From the NCBI GenBank assembly GCA_947627715.1, contig CANQXK010000002.1, positions 124,001 to 188,000 on the forward strand: DNA of 64,000 nucleotides. The letters are read 5' to 3'. Origin of the DNA: an uncultured Oscillospiraceae bacterium. Its GTDB lineage: Bacteria > Bacillota > Clostridia > Oscillospirales > Oscillospiraceae. The notes under the pieces are model-generated. The model saw nothing but the letters and a program-made list of their open reading frames with translations. It did no database searches and was not told the origin of the DNA. The position numbers were made by a program, and so were the translations under genes. Shown here one piece after another: positions 36,747 through 47,716 of the stretch. Numbering within the stretch: the stretch's first letter is position 1; each line of letters begins with the position of its first letter.

Positions 36747-37946
36747 TTATTCGTCGATCAGTTTGAAGCCCTGCGCCTTCAGGCTCTGGCGGATGGACTT
36801 GATATGCGCGAAGTTTCTGGTCTCCAGCTCCAGGCGCAGATAGCAGCCGTTGATGTCCGAGCCTTCGTTGGCGTGCTCGTAGTGGACGGAGACCACGTTG
36901 CCGCCCTCCCGGGCAATGTAGCCGGCGACCTTTTCCAGCTGGCCCGGCTTGTCCACCAGCTCTATGGTGAGCTGGCAGCGGCGGCCCGACATGAGAAGGC
37001 CCCGGTCGATAACGCGGGAAAGGATGCTCACGTCCACATTGCCGCCGGACAGGAGGCACACCACCTTCTTGCCCTTCACGGGGACCTTGCCCCACATGGC
37101 GGCGGCCACGGAGATGGCCCCGGCGCCCTCGGTGACCAGCTTCTGCTGCTCCATAAGGGCCAGGATGGCGGCGGCGATCTCGTCGTCGGTGACGGTGACC
37201 ACCTCGTCCACGTACTGGCTGGTGAGGGCGAAGGTGTTCTCCCCCGGCGTCTTGACGGCGATGCCGTCGGCGATGGTGGAGACGGAGGGCAGGTGAACGA
37301 TCTCCTTTTCGCGGAGGGAGCTGACCATGCTGGGCGCGCCGGCGGCCTGGACGCCGTAGACCTTCACGTCGGGGTTCAGAGCCTTGATGGCGAAGGCGAC
37401 GCCGGAGATGAGGCCGCCGCCCCCCACGGGGACGATCACCGCGTCCATGTCCGGGATCTGCTCCATAAGCTCCAGGCCGATAGTGCCCTGGCCCTCGATG
37501 ACCAGCTCGTCGTCAAAGGGGTGGATGAAGGTGTAGCCGCGCTCGTCCCGGAGCTGGAGCGCCCGCTCGTAGGCGTCGTCGTAAACGCCCTCCACCAGCA
37601 CCACCTCCGCCCCGTAGGACTTGGTGGCCTCCACCTTGGAGATGGGCGCGCCGTCGGGCAGACAGATGACCGCGTGGATGCCGGCCTTCTGGGCGGCCAA
37701 GGCGACCCCCTGGGCGTGGTTCCCGGCGGAGCAGGCGATGACGCCGCGCTTCTTCTCCTCGTCGGAGAGCTGGCTTATCTTGTAGTACGCCCCGCGCACC
37801 TTGAAGGAGCCGGTGATCTGAAGGTTCTCGGTCTTTAAGTAGATCTGCGCGTCCGGGTTGATGTGGGGCGCGTAGATGACGTCGGTGTCCCGGATGACCT
37901 CCTTGAGGACATAGCGGGCGTGATAGATCTTGTCAAGTGAAATCAA
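36747..37946 (-). CDS. ilvA: Threonine ammonia-lyase with C-terminal ACT domain
   Basis: 399 residues. Converts threonine to 2-oxobutanoate, the entry to isoleucine. PLP lysine in TGSFKVRGAYYKI near residue 50; glycine loop PVGGGGLISGVAF; C-terminal ACT domain from about 325 (QLTIELVDKPGQLEKVAGYI). This is the short single-ACT form, which may be biosynthetic or catabolic; the surrounding ilv/leu genes favour biosynthetic. TTG start with GGAGGGAGAAG upstream, overlapping the DUF815 stop by four bases. Confidence 0.92.
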   Translation of the reverse strand: MISLDKIYHARYVLKEVIRDTDVIYAPHINPDAQIYLKTENLQITGSFKVRGAYYKISQLSDEEKKRGVIACSAGNHAQGVALAAQKAGIHAVICLPDGAPISKVEATKSYGAEVVLVEGVYDDAYERALQLRDERGYTFIHPFDDELVIEGQGTIGLELMEQIPDMDAVIVPVGGGGLISGVAFAIKALNPDVKVYGVQAAGAPSMVSSLREKEIVHLPSVSTIADGIAVKTPGENTFALTSQYVDEVVTVTDDEIAAAILALMEQQKLVTEGAGAISVAAAMWGKVPVKGKKVVCLLSGGNVDVSILSRVIDRGLLMSGRRCQLTIELVDKPGQLEKVAGYIAREGGNVVSVHYEHANEGSDINGCYLRLELETRNFAHIKSIRQSLKAQGFKLIDE

Positions 37947-39148
37947 TTTTCTTCTCCCTCCCCAGGCTTATTTGCCAGAATGCTGTCGGTGAACTGTTCG
38001 GCGGCCCGCGGCGTCATGCCGCCCCGCCGCAGCGCGAAGGCGCACGCCCTGACGTCGAGGCCGTCGGTCCAGGCGATGCCCTTGGCCTCCGCCAGCTCAC
38101 GGACGATGCGAAGATAAAGCTCCTTATTGGGCCGTGTGAACAGGATGGTAAGCCCAAACCGGTCGCTGAGGGCGACGGTGTCCTGGATGGTGTCGCCCCG
38201 GTGTATGTCGTCCCCCTCCCGGTCGGAGAAGGACTCCTTCACCAGGTGGCGGCGGTTGGACGTGGCGTAGATGACCGTATTGGGGGCCTTGACGGAGACG
38301 GACCCCTCCAAAATGGCCTTCATGGCCGAGAAAGCGTCATCGTTTTTCTCAAAGCTCAAATCGTCGATGAAGAGCACGAATTTCAGGGGGTTGTCCCGCA
38401 GATGTTCCATCACGGAGGGGATGGAGAAGAGTTCCGCCTTGGGCACCTCGATGAGCCGGAGGCCCTGGGGGGCCAGCAGATTGGCCACCGCCTTCACGGA
38501 GCTGGATTTTCCCGTCCCGGCGTCGCCGATGAGCAGCGCGTTGGCCGCCGGGAGGCCCCGCAGAAGAGCCTGGGTGTTGTCCAGAAGCTCCTGCCGCTCC
38601 CGCTCGTAGCCGATGAGCTGGGCGACGTCCGTCCTGTCCGGGGTGCGGACCGGGATCACCGCCCCGTTCACCACCCGGAACATAGTGTGCCGGGCGTACT
38701 GGCCGTAGCCTGTGACGCTCAGCCGCTCCATGCGCTTTTCAAACTCCGCGGCGAAGTCCAGCTTCTCCGATTCAAAGCCGGGGAGATACCCGTCAAAGCC
38801 AATGAGGCGTTTGAAGCCGTCCGCCGTGAGGTCGGAGATCTCCTGAAGCACCTCCAGCTCCCCCCTGACGGCCTCCTCCAGCACCGGCGGCACCTGCTCC
38901 CCCCGCGCTCTCAGGACCACGTAGGGGTTCTCGTCCTCCGAGGCGCCGTCCAGCAGGCAGCGGCTCAGGTTGTAGCCCCGCTCATAGAGGGCGGCCACGA
39001 AATCGGCGTACTTTTCCACCCGCTGGGACTCGTCCCCCTCGCACTCGAAAAAGGCGCGGAGGGCGCGAAGCACCGGGGCTTCCTTCAGGCCGCGAAAAAC
39101 CACCAGGGAGGCCAGGCGCGCGGCGGCAATGGGCAAACTATCCAGCAT
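37943..39148 (-). CDS. DUF815-family P-loop ATPase
   Basis: 401 residues. N-terminal 180 residues helical and uncharacterised; AAA-like core with Walker A LIGDAGTGKSSSVKA near 215 and Walker B FVLFIDDLSFE near 265, then YATSNRRHLVKE, the DUF815 signature. Biological role unknown. It sits between leuB (one base away) and ilvA (four-base overlap), so it is translated within the branched-chain operon although it has no known link to that pathway. Confidence 0.82.
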   Translation of the reverse strand: MLDSLPIAAARLASLVVFRGLKEAPVLRALRAFFECEGDESQRVEKYADFVAALYERGYNLSRCLLDGASEDENPYVVLRARGEQVPPVLEEAVRGELEVLQEISDLTADGFKRLIGFDGYLPGFESEKLDFAAEFEKRMERLSVTGYGQYARHTMFRVVNGAVIPVRTPDRTDVAQLIGYERERQELLDNTQALLRGLPAANALLIGDAGTGKSSSVKAVANLLAPQGLRLIEVPKAELFSIPSVMEHLRDNPLKFVLFIDDLSFEKNDDAFSAMKAILEGSVSVKAPNTVIYATSNRRHLVKESFSDREGDDIHRGDTIQDTVALSDRFGLTILFTRPNKELYLRIVRELAEAKGIAWTDGLDVRACAFALRRGGMTPRAAEQFTDSILANKPGEGEEN

Positions 39149-39149
39149 A

Positions 39150-40226
39150 TCAGAGCCTCGCTATGATCTCGTCCGTGATCTCCGCCGTGCCCAGGGGCGT
39201 CCTGCCGGAGGCCCCCACGATGTCCGCCGTGCGAAGGCCGTCGTTCAGCACGCCGTCCACCGCCGCCTCGATGGCGTCCGCCTCGGCCGCCAGGTCGAAG
39301 GAGTAACGCAGCATCATGGCCCCTGAGAGGATGGTGGCGATGGGGTTGGCGATGCCGCGCCCGGCGATGTCGGGGGCGGAGCCGTGGATAGGCTCGTACA
39401 TACCGCGCGTCGTCTCGTTGAGGCTGGCGGAGGGCAGCATCCCGATGGAGCCGGTGATCTGGCTGGCCTCGTCGGAGAGGATGTCGCCGAACATATTGCT
39501 GGTGACGATCACGTCGAACTGGGCGGGGTTTTTGACAAGCTGCATGGCGGCGTTGTCCACCAGCACGTCCTGGAGCGCCACGTCGGGATAGTCCCGCTCC
39601 CCGATCTCGTGGACGGTCTTGCGCCAAAGCCTACTCGTCTCCAGGACGTTGGCCTTGTCGATGGAGCTGACCTTGCCCCGGCGCTTACGGGCCGTCTCAA
39701 AGGCCACGCGGGCGATGCGCTCGATCTCAAAGCGGGAGTAGCACTCGGTGTCGAAGGCCTCTTCGCCGTACTTACCCTGCCGGTAACCCCGGTCGCCGAA
39801 GTAGATGCCGCCGGTGAGTTCCCGGACGATCATGATGTCGAAGCCGTCCCGCACGATGTCAGGCCGCAGGGGGCAGTCCCCGGAGAGGGCCGGATAGAGC
39901 TTGGCAGGGCGCAGATTGGTGAAGAGGCCCAGCGCCGCTCGGATGCCCAGCAGCGCCTTCTCCGGGCGGAGATCGCCGGGCAGGGTGTCCCACTTGGGGC
40001 CGCCCACGGCCCCCAGAAGCACACTGTCGGAGGCGAGGCACCCGTCCACCGTCTCCTGCGGCAGGGGCGCGCCGGTGGCGTCAATGGCCGCGCCGCCGAT
40101 GAGGTAAGGCGTGAAGTTGAAGGTGTGGCCGTATTTGGCCCCCACGGCTTCCAGGACGCGCACGGCGCTGTCCACGATCTCCGGGCCGATGCCGTCTCCC
40201 CGGAGCAGAGCGATGTTATATGTCAT
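39150..40226 (-). CDS. leuB: 3-isopropylmalate dehydrogenase
   Basis: 358 residues. Oxidises and decarboxylates 3-isopropylmalate with NAD in leucine synthesis. Seen: [13 protein letters not shown] at the N-terminus, [14 protein letters not shown], the substrate/metal block [11 protein letters not shown], and the NAD-binding [15 protein letters not shown] near the end. Normal length. Confidence 0.96.
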   Translation of the reverse strand: MTYNIALLRGDGIGPEIVDSAVRVLEAVGAKYGHTFNFTPYLIGGAAIDATGAPLPQETVDGCLASDSVLLGAVGGPKWDTLPGDLRPEKALLGIRAALGLFTNLRPAKLYPALSGDCPLRPDIVRDGFDIMIVRELTGGIYFGDRGYRQGKYGEEAFDTECYSRFEIERIARVAFETARKRRGKVSSIDKANVLETSRLWRKTVHEIGERDYPDVALQDVLVDNAAMQLVKNPAQFDVIVTSNMFGDILSDEASQITGSIGMLPSASLNETTRGMYEPIHGSAPDIAGRGIANPIATILSGAMMLRYSFDLAAEADAIEAAVDGVLNDGLRTADIVGASGRTPLGTAEITDEIIARL

Positions 40227-40279
40227 AATATTCCCCTTTTTGCCGTGAGACGCACGGCAAGTGTATTTTTCCGAAAGTC

Positions 40280-40774
40280 TCAGGCGATGATGCCGCTTTT
40301 GGCGGCGTTGACAAGTCCCCCGGCGGAGATGATGTTCTGAATAAATGCCGGGAAGGGCTCGGTTTTGAAGCTTTTGCCCGTGGTGAGGTCCGTGATGACC
40401 CCCTCGTCCAAGTCGGCGCTGACCTCATGGCCCTCCTCGATGGCCTGGGCGGCCTCCGAGCACTCCACGATGGCAAGACCGATGTTAATGGCGTTGCGGT
40501 AGAAGATACGGGCGAAGGATTTGGCAATGACGAGGCTGATGCCGCTGGCCTTTATGGCGATGGGGGCGTGCTCGCGGGAGGAGCCGCAGCCGAAGTTCTC
40601 GCCGCCCACCATGATGTCGCCCTCGGCGATCTTACTGTGGAAGGACTTGTCGATGTCCTCCATGCAGTGGGCCGCCAGCTCCCTGGGGTCGCTGGTGTTC
40701 AGGTAGCGGGCGGGGATGATGACGTCGGTGTCCACGTTGTCGCCGTACTTGACGGCCTTTCCTTTACATTTCAT
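40280..40774 (-). CDS. leuD: 3-isopropylmalate dehydratase small subunit
   Basis: 164 residues, the short archaeal/clostridial type. Start at 40774 with GGAGGTTATGAG upstream, in ATGA overlap with the leuC stop. Blocks [16 protein letters not shown] and [13 protein letters not shown] are diagnostic. Pairs with LeuC to isomerise 2- to 3-isopropylmalate. Confidence 0.95.
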   Translation of the reverse strand: MKCKGKAVKYGDNVDTDVIIPARYLNTSDPRELAAHCMEDIDKSFHSKIAEGDIMVGGENFGCGSSREHAPIAIKASGISLVIAKSFARIFYRNAINIGLAIVECSEAAQAIEEGHEVSADLDEGVITDLTTGKSFKTEPFPAFIQNIISAGGLVNAAKSGIIA

Positions 40775-42036
40775 CTCATAACCTCCTGGGCGGAAGCGAT
40801 ACGCCCCAGCACGGCGCTGGCGGCGGCGGTGGCGGGGCTGGCTAAATAGACCTCGCTCTGGACGTGGCCCATGCGGCCCACGAAGTTGCGGTTGGTGGTG
40901 GAGACACACCTCTCCCCCTCGGCCAGGATGCCCATGTACCCGCCCAGGCACGGCCCGCAGGTGGGGGTGGAGACGACGCAGCCGGCCTCGATGAAGTCCC
41001 GGATGAACCCGGCCTCCAGGCATTTGAGATAGATGTCCTGGGTGGCGGGGATGATGATGGCCCGGACGTTTTTCGCCACCTTCCGGCCCTTCAAGATCTC
41101 GTCGGCATCATGCATATCCTTGAAAAGGCCGTTGGTGCAGGAGCCAATGACTACCTGGTCGATTTTGACGTCGCCGCACTCGTCGATGGTCTTTGTGTTT
41201 TCAGGAAGATGCGGGAAGGCCACGGTGGGGCGAAGCTTGGAAAGGTCGATCTCGTAGACGGCGTCGTACTCCGCGTCCTCGTCGGCCTTGAAGACGCGGA
41301 TCTCCCGCTTGGCGTGCTCCTTTTCATAGGCCAGGGTCACGTCGTCCACCTCGAAGATGCCGTTTTTCGCCCCGGCCTCGATGGCCATGTTGCAGACGGT
41401 GAGACGGTCCGGCATGGAGAGGCTGTGCGCGCCGGGGCCGGTGAACTCCATGGACTTGTAGCGCGCCCCGTCCACGCCGATCATACCGATGATATGTAAG
41501 ATCAGGTCCTTCCCGGAGACGTATTTGGGAAGCGCGCCGGTGAGGACGAATTTGAGGGCGGAGGGGACCTTGAACCACGCCTTGCCGGTGGCCATGCCGA
41601 AGGCCATGTCCGTGGAGCCGACGCCGGTGGAGAAGGCCCCCAGCGCCCCGTAGGTGCAGGTGTGGGAGTCCGCGCCGATGGCGACGTCCCCCGTGACCAC
41701 AAGCCCCTCCTCCGGGATGAGGGCGTGCTCGATACCCATACGGCCCACATCGTAGAAGCTCTCCAGCTCCTGCTCGTTGGCGAACTCCCGACAGCACTTG
41801 CACTGCTGGGCGGCCTTAATGTCCTTGTTGGGGACGAAGTGGTCCATGATGAGGGTGACATTTTGGGGGTTTGCCACTTTTTCAAACCCCATCTTCTTAA
41901 ATTCCCGGATAGCCACCGGGGAGGTGATGTCGTTTCCGTGAATACGGTCTAACTTGCATAAGATCAGCTGTCCCGCCTCTACGGACTCCAGCCCCGCGTG
42001 GGCGGCCAGGATCTTCTGGGACATGGTCATGGGCAT
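40771..42036 (-). CDS. leuC: 3-isopropylmalate dehydratase large subunit
   Basis: 421 residues, homoaconitase-like clostridial type. 4Fe-4S ligands in [12 protein letters not shown] and [36 protein letters not shown] is the substrate loop. Start ATG at 42036 with AAGGA ten bases before; a second ATG two codons on is equally close. In-frame sequence further upstream reads through repeat DNA and is not protein. Confidence 0.95.
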   Translation of the reverse strand: MPMTMSQKILAAHAGLESVEAGQLILCKLDRIHGNDITSPVAIREFKKMGFEKVANPQNVTLIMDHFVPNKDIKAAQQCKCCREFANEQELESFYDVGRMGIEHALIPEEGLVVTGDVAIGADSHTCTYGALGAFSTGVGSTDMAFGMATGKAWFKVPSALKFVLTGALPKYVSGKDLILHIIGMIGVDGARYKSMEFTGPGAHSLSMPDRLTVCNMAIEAGAKNGIFEVDDVTLAYEKEHAKREIRVFKADEDAEYDAVYEIDLSKLRPTVAFPHLPENTKTIDECGDVKIDQVVIGSCTNGLFKDMHDADEILKGRKVAKNVRAIIIPATQDIYLKCLEAGFIRDFIEAGCVVSTPTCGPCLGGYMGILAEGERCVSTTNRNFVGRMGHVQSEVYLASPATAAASAVLGRIASAQEVMR

Positions 42037-42127
42037 ATTATTCACATCCTTGCGTTGATGATGGCCGCCTCTCCCGGCGGCACGGCTTGGGCGATGAGTT
42101 TGAGGGGGGTCCCACCTCATCCGTCGC

Positions 42128-42238
42128 CACGTCGTCGCGGAACCCGCTTGACCTCGCGTCCCCGCAGAGCGGGAACGCTCAGGCGCAGGGTTCGCTCCTC
42201 CTCTCCCCAGCGGGCCAAGGCCCGCCGGGGACCCCTCT
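42128..42238 (+). repeat. Structured repeat B, copy 2
   Basis: Aligns with 11486-11595 over about 110 bases. Its terminal stem is CCCC-a-GCGGGCC-aa-GGCCCGC-c-GGGG (42205-42230): the same outer CCCC/GGGG pairs and the same a/c bulge as the first copy, but a wholly different inner stem. An upstream small hairpin changes likewise (CCCGC/GCGGG here, TTCGC/GCGCAA there). Confidence 0.8.
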
Positions 42239-42468
42239 TTTTCCACCTTCCCCGCCCTGCGGGGAAGGCTTTTCCCCTGTCGGGTACATTGCGCGCTCCA
42301 AACGCCTTCCCCACTTGTGGGGAAGGTGACCCCCGAAGGGGGTCGGATGAGGCCGTTAAGCGCCAGGCTCCCCTCCGGCCCTCCGGGCCACCTCCCCTCA
42401 GAGAGGGGAGGCTTTTCCCACCTTATCTGTCGCCTCCGGCGACACCTTCCCCACCGCCGGAGGCTTTA
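42239..42468. repeat. Cluster of short palindromes of the CTTCCCC...GGGGAAGG type
   Basis: The rest of the 432-base leuC-ilvD gap is packed with short hairpins: CCTTCCCCGCCCTGCGGGGAAGG, CCTTCCCCAC/GTGGGGAAGG followed by GACCCCC/GGGGGTC and CGGATGAGG, CTCCCC/GGGGAG pairs, and GCCTCCGGCGAC near ilvD. The CTTCCCC-GGATGAGG unit is a dispersed palindrome I know from other gut clostridia. No gene is seen. Confidence 0.7.
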
Positions 42469-44130
42469 TCACTTATTGATGATCGCGCCCTTGTCGGCGG
42501 AACTGACAGTGGCGGCGTAACGCTTTAAGTAGCCGGTGATGTCGTCCTTCACCCGCGGCTTTTCCGCGGCCTTGCGTCGGGCGATCTCCTCCTCACTCAC
42601 CTTCAGGGTGATGGTGTGGTTGGGGATGTCGATGGAGATGGTGTCCCCCTCGTGGACATAGGCGATGAGGCCGCCGGAGGCCGCCTCCGGGCTTATGTGG
42701 CCGATGGCCGCGCCCCTTGTCGCGCCGGAGAAGCGCCCGTCGGTGATGAGGGCCACCTCCTTGTCCAGTCCCGCACCCGCGATGGCGGAGGTGGGGTTGA
42801 GCATCTCCCGCATACCGGGGCCGCCGGCGGGTCCCTCGTAGCGGATGACCACCACGTCGCCGGGGTGGATGCCGCGGCCGTGGATGACCTTTATGGCCTC
42901 CTCCTCGCTGTTGAACACCCTGGCGGGTCCCTCGTGGACCAGCATCTCAGGGGCGACGGCGCTTCTCTTCACCACGCAGCCGTTCTCCGCCAGATTCCCG
43001 AAGAGGACGGCGATGCCGCCGGTTTGGGAGTAGGGGTTGTCGATGGGGCGGATGACCTCCGGGTTTAAATTCTCGGCGCTCTCGATGTTCTCCCCCAATG
43101 TCCTGCCGGTGCAGGTCATGACGGAGGTGTCGATGAGGCCGCGCTTGGAAAGCTCCTTCAGCACCGCGTACACGCCGCCCGCCTCGTTCAGGTCCTCCAT
43201 GTAGGTGGGGCCGGCGGGAGCCAGGTGGCAGAGGTTGGGCGTTTTGGCGCTGATCTCGTTCGCCATATTGAGGTTGAAGTCCACCCCGCACTCGTTGGCG
43301 ATGGCCGGCAGGTGCAGCATGGAGTTGGTGGAGCAGCCCAGGGCCATATCGGCGGTGAGGGCGTTGCGGATGGCGGCCTCGGTCATGATGTCACGGGCGC
43401 GGATGTTCTTCCGCACAAGCTCCATCACCTGCATCCCGGCCCGCTTGGCCAGGGAGATGCGCGCCGAGTAGGCCGCCGGGATGGTGCCGTTGCCCTGCAA
43501 GCCCATGCCCAGCACCTCGGTGAGGCAGTTCATGGAGTTGGCGGTGTACATCCCGGAGCAGGAACCGCAGGAGGGGCAGGTCTTGCACTCGTACTCCCGG
43601 AGCTTCGCCTCGTCGATCTTCCCCGCCGAGTACGCGCCCACGGCCTCAAACATACTGGAAAGGCTGGTCTTGTGGCCGTCCACGCGGCCGGCCAGCATGG
43701 GGCCGCCGGAGACGAACACGGTGGGCAAATTGAGCCGCGCCGCCGCCATCAGAAGGCCGGGGACGTTCTTGTCGCAGTTGGGGATCATCACAAGCCCGTC
43801 AAACCCGTGGGCCATCACCATGCACTCGGTGGAGTCGGCGATGAGGTCGCGGGTGACGAGGGAGTACTTCATCCCCACGTGGCCCATGGCGATGCCGTCG
43901 CAGACGGCGATGGCGGGGAAGACGATAGGGGTGCCGCCGGCCATGGCGACGCCGGTCTTCACGGCCTCGGTGATCTTATCTAAGTTCATGTGGCCGGGGA
44001 CGATCTCGTTATAGGAGCTGACGATGCCGATGAGGGGCCGGGAAAGCTCCTCGTCCGTAAGCCCCAGGGCGTAGTAAAGCGACCTGTGAGGGGCGTTCTC
44101 GTAGCCGCCCACGATAGTGTCTTTTACCAT
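42469..44130 (-). CDS. ilvD: Dihydroxy-acid dehydratase
   Basis: 553 residues from the ATG at 44130. Dehydrates dihydroxy-isovalerate and -methylvalerate in valine and isoleucine synthesis. Fe-S and substrate cysteines: [17 protein letters not shown] and [20 protein letters not shown]-terminal [19 protein letters not shown]. In-frame codons further upstream belong to the repeat between ilvC and ilvD. Confidence 0.96.
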   Translation of the reverse strand: MVKDTIVGGYENAPHRSLYYALGLTDEELSRPLIGIVSSYNEIVPGHMNLDKITEAVKTGVAMAGGTPIVFPAIAVCDGIAMGHVGMKYSLVTRDLIADSTECMVMAHGFDGLVMIPNCDKNVPGLLMAAARLNLPTVFVSGGPMLAGRVDGHKTSLSSMFEAVGAYSAGKIDEAKLREYECKTCPSCGSCSGMYTANSMNCLTEVLGMGLQGNGTIPAAYSARISLAKRAGMQVMELVRKNIRARDIMTEAAIRNALTADMALGCSTNSMLHLPAIANECGVDFNLNMANEISAKTPNLCHLAPAGPTYMEDLNEAGGVYAVLKELSKRGLIDTSVMTCTGRTLGENIESAENLNPEVIRPIDNPYSQTGGIAVLFGNLAENGCVVKRSAVAPEMLVHEGPARVFNSEEEAIKVIHGRGIHPGDVVVIRYEGPAGGPGMREMLNPTSAIAGAGLDKEVALITDGRFSGATRGAAIGHISPEAASGGLIAYVHEGDTISIDIPNHTITLKVSEEEIARRKAAEKPRVKDDITGYLKRYAATVSSADKGAIINK

Positions 44131-44154
44131 TTCGGTTTTTCCTTTCTTAAAGCT

Positions 44155-44364
44155 TGGGCGGGTTCGCCAAAATCTCTTTTTCAAATGTTTTTCGCAAGGA
44201 CAAGCGCCTTGCGAAAAACCCCTTTTGTTTTGCGCAGTGTGCGGCAAGGCCGTGCGCGGAGCAAAACGGCAGGAAAAATTTCATGAATTTCGCAAAATTC
44301 ATGAAATTTTTCCACACGTTCCCTTATGGCATTGAAAGGCCGCTTCGCGGCCTTTCAAGCCAGT
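44155..44364 (-). repeat. Modular hairpin repeat, copy 5 (between ilvC and ilvD)
   Basis: The clearest copy. Read on the minus strand from the ilvC stop: hairpin 1 TTGAAAGGCCGC / GCGGCCTTTCAA (12 bp, 44332-44358) with ACTGGC and TGCCA flanks; hairpin 2, a perfect 19-bp stem (44272-44290 with 44295-44313, four-base loop); a middle part with TTTTGC-rich pairing; hairpin 4 GTTTTTCGCAAGG / CCTTGCGAAAAAC. Lies inside the branched-chain operon. Confidence 0.87.
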
Positions 44365-45396
<1,032 letters not shown>

Positions 45397-45456
45397 TTAA
45401 AAATGTATTGTTGATGTATTTTTTGCGGCGTGAGCCGTAGGAAGCCGTGGAGGGGG

Positions 45457-45981
45457 TCAGTTTACGTCGTCGGACTCCATGATGGAGCCGCCGCCCTTCT
45501 GGAGGGCCACGACGCCGGTGCGGCACAGCTCGATGATCCCCAGGGGCTTGATCATCTCGATGAGGGCGTCGATCTTGTCCGGGGTGCCGGTGACCTCGAT
45601 GCACAGGGCCTCCACGGAGTAGTTGATGATCTTGGCCTTGAAGATGTCCAGGGCCGCCAGGACACGCTGGTGCTTATCCGGGTCGTTGCGTATTTTCACC
45701 AGCACCAGCTCCCGCTCGATGGCGTCCGTCTCCTCCAAAAGCTCCACCTTCTTGACGTTGAAGAGCTTCCGAAGCTGGTTGAGCATCTGCGCCCTGGCGT
45801 ATCCGTCGCCGGACATGGTGATGGTGATGCGGGAATACTCCGGCGACTCGGTGACGCCCACGGTCAGAGAGTCGATGTTGAAGCCGCGGCGGGTGAACAT
45901 ACTGGTGACGCGGGTGAGAACGCCAAACTTGTTCTCCACGTACACGGCGATAACGAATTTGTTGCCCTTATTTTCCGCCAC
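45457..45981 (-). CDS. ilvN: Acetolactate synthase small (regulatory) subunit
   Basis: 174 residues. N-terminal ACT domain (VIAVYVENKFGVLTRVTSMFTRRGFNI) that binds valine, then the C-terminal IlvH domain (KIINYSVEALCIEVTGTPDKIDAL). Starts three bases after the ilvB stop. Confidence 0.94.
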   Translation of the reverse strand: MAENKGNKFVIAVYVENKFGVLTRVTSMFTRRGFNIDSLTVGVTESPEYSRITITMSGDGYARAQMLNQLRKLFNVKKVELLEETDAIERELVLVKIRNDPDKHQRVLAALDIFKAKIINYSVEALCIEVTGTPDKIDALIEMIKPLGIIELCRTGVVALQKGGGSIMESDDVN

Positions 45982-45984
45982 GGT

Positions 45985-47664
45985 TCACACCCCCTTCTTT
46001 TTGACCGTGATGATGTCGTCGATGGCGCCGCCGGGAGGCAGCATCGGGAGGACGAACTCGTCCTTGTCGATGCGGCAGTCGATAACGGTGACCTCATCGG
46101 AGCGGATGGCCTTTTCAAAGGCGTCCTCGAACTCTTCGGGCGTCTCGGCCCGGACGCCCACCGCCCCGAACGCCTCGGCCAGCTTCACAAAGTCGGTCCT
46201 GCGCACGTCCAGATTGGTGTCCGCGTAATGGTGGTTGAAGAAGAGCGTCTGCCACTGGCGGACCATGCCCAAAGTTTTATTGTTGATGAGGACGACGGTG
46301 ACGGGGACATGGTAGGTGACGGCGGTAGCCAGCTCGTTGAGGTTCATGCCGAAGCTCCCGTCGCCTGTGATGAGGACGGTGTGTTCCCCTGTCCCCACGG
46401 CGGCCCCGATGGCGGCCCCCAGGCCGAAGCCCATGGTGCCCAGTCCCCCGGAGGAGATCATCTTTCTGGGCTTCTGGAAGCGGATATACTGGGCGGCCCA
46501 CATCTGGTGCTGGCCCACGTCGGTGGCTACGGGGGTGTCCGGGGTCTTGTACTGATTGACGGTCTCCATGACCTTCAGGGGCGTCAGCACTCCCGGCTCA
46601 TCGACAAGGAAAGAAAGCTCCTTGTCCCGAAGGTCCTCGATGTGATCCATCCAGTCCATGTGGTTGGCCTCGTGGACAGAGTCGATAAGCTCCCGGAGGG
46701 CGATGGAGATGTCGCCGCAGATGCCGATGTCGGCGGTGATGTTCTTGCTTATCTCCGCAAAGTCCGCGTCGATGTGGATGATCCGGGAGTTTTTGGCGAA
46801 TTTCGCCTTGTTGCCCGTGGCCCGGTCGGAGAAGCGGGTGCCGATGGCGATGATGAGGTCCGCGTCGTTGGAGGCCATGGAGGAGGCGTAGTGGCCGTGC
46901 ATCCCCTGCATCCCCAAAAAGCGCGGGTGGTCGGTGGGTACTGCGGACAGGCCCATGAGGGAACAGCCGATAACGGCGTCGATCTTGTCGGCAAGCTCGG
47001 TCACCAAATCCCAGGTGCGCGAGCCGATAACGCCGCCGCCGATGTGGATGAAGGGGCGGGATTTGGCGTCAATAAGCGCGGCGGCCTGGGCGATGCGCGT
47101 CCTGGAGGGGTCGCGCTGGGGGAAGGGCGGGTCCACGGGCTTCGGCTCGTACTCCCCCACGGCGGTCTGGATGTCCTTGGGGATGTCGATGAGCACGGGG
47201 CCGGGGCGGCCGGAGCGGGCGATGCGGAACGCCTCGCGGATCTTGTCCGCCAGCTTGTTCACGTCGTGGATGAAGTAGTTGTGCTTGGTGATGGGCAGGG
47301 TGATGCCGGTGATGTCGATCTCCTGGAAGGAGTCCCGGCCGATGAGGTCCTGGGGCACGTTGCCGGTAATGGCCACCATGGGGACGGAGTCCAGCATGGC
47401 GGTGGCGATGCCGGTGACCAGGTTCGTGGCCCCCGGGCCGGAGGTGGCGATGACCACGCCCACCTTGCCCGTGGCGCGGGAGTACCCGTCCGCGGCGTGG
47501 GAGGCCCCCTGCTCGTGGGCGGTGAGGATATGGTGGAGGCGGTCCCCCGCCTCGTATATGGCGTCGTAGAGGTTCAGCACCTGCCCGCCGGGGTATCCGA
47601 ACACGTCGGTGACGCCCAACTCGATCAGTGTCTCAACGACGATCTGCGCTCCTGTAAGTTTCAT
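45985..47664 (-). CDS. ilvB: Acetolactate synthase large subunit
   Basis: 559 residues. TPP enzyme that joins two pyruvates, or pyruvate and 2-oxobutanoate. Catalytic Glu region AHEQGASHAADGYSRATG near 50; TPP/Mg motif ITGDGSFGMNLNEL ... NNKTLGMV near 440-470. Biosynthetic type, given the adjacent regulatory subunit. GGAGAGACGT precedes the ATG. Confidence 0.96.
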   Translation of the reverse strand: MKLTGAQIVVETLIELGVTDVFGYPGGQVLNLYDAIYEAGDRLHHILTAHEQGASHAADGYSRATGKVGVVIATSGPGATNLVTGIATAMLDSVPMVAITGNVPQDLIGRDSFQEIDITGITLPITKHNYFIHDVNKLADKIREAFRIARSGRPGPVLIDIPKDIQTAVGEYEPKPVDPPFPQRDPSRTRIAQAAALIDAKSRPFIHIGGGVIGSRTWDLVTELADKIDAVIGCSLMGLSAVPTDHPRFLGMQGMHGHYASSMASNDADLIIAIGTRFSDRATGNKAKFAKNSRIIHIDADFAEISKNITADIGICGDISIALRELIDSVHEANHMDWMDHIEDLRDKELSFLVDEPGVLTPLKVMETVNQYKTPDTPVATDVGQHQMWAAQYIRFQKPRKMISSGGLGTMGFGLGAAIGAAVGTGEHTVLITGDGSFGMNLNELATAVTYHVPVTVVLINNKTLGMVRQWQTLFFNHHYADTNLDVRRTDFVKLAEAFGAVGVRAETPEEFEDAFEKAIRSDEVTVIDCRIDKDEFVLPMLPPGGAIDDIITVKKKGV

Positions 47665-47716
47665 ACGTCTCTCCTAATCCATGAATGATTGCTGTACGCG
47701 CAAAGCTTAGGGCCGC

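Noticed and set aside
40771-42246. A 491-residue version of leuC and a longer ilvD start at 44247
   Set aside because: Both extensions are translations of intergenic repeat DNA; family N-termini begin at 42036 and 44130.
42121-42470. CRISPR-like array in the leuC-ilvD gap
   Set aside because: The palindromes differ in length and spacing, there are no regular spacers, and no cas genes are present.
45430-47688. A 752-residue plus-strand frame across ilvN and ilvB
   Set aside because: Shadow of the two minus-strand genes; low-complexity product and no ribosome site.
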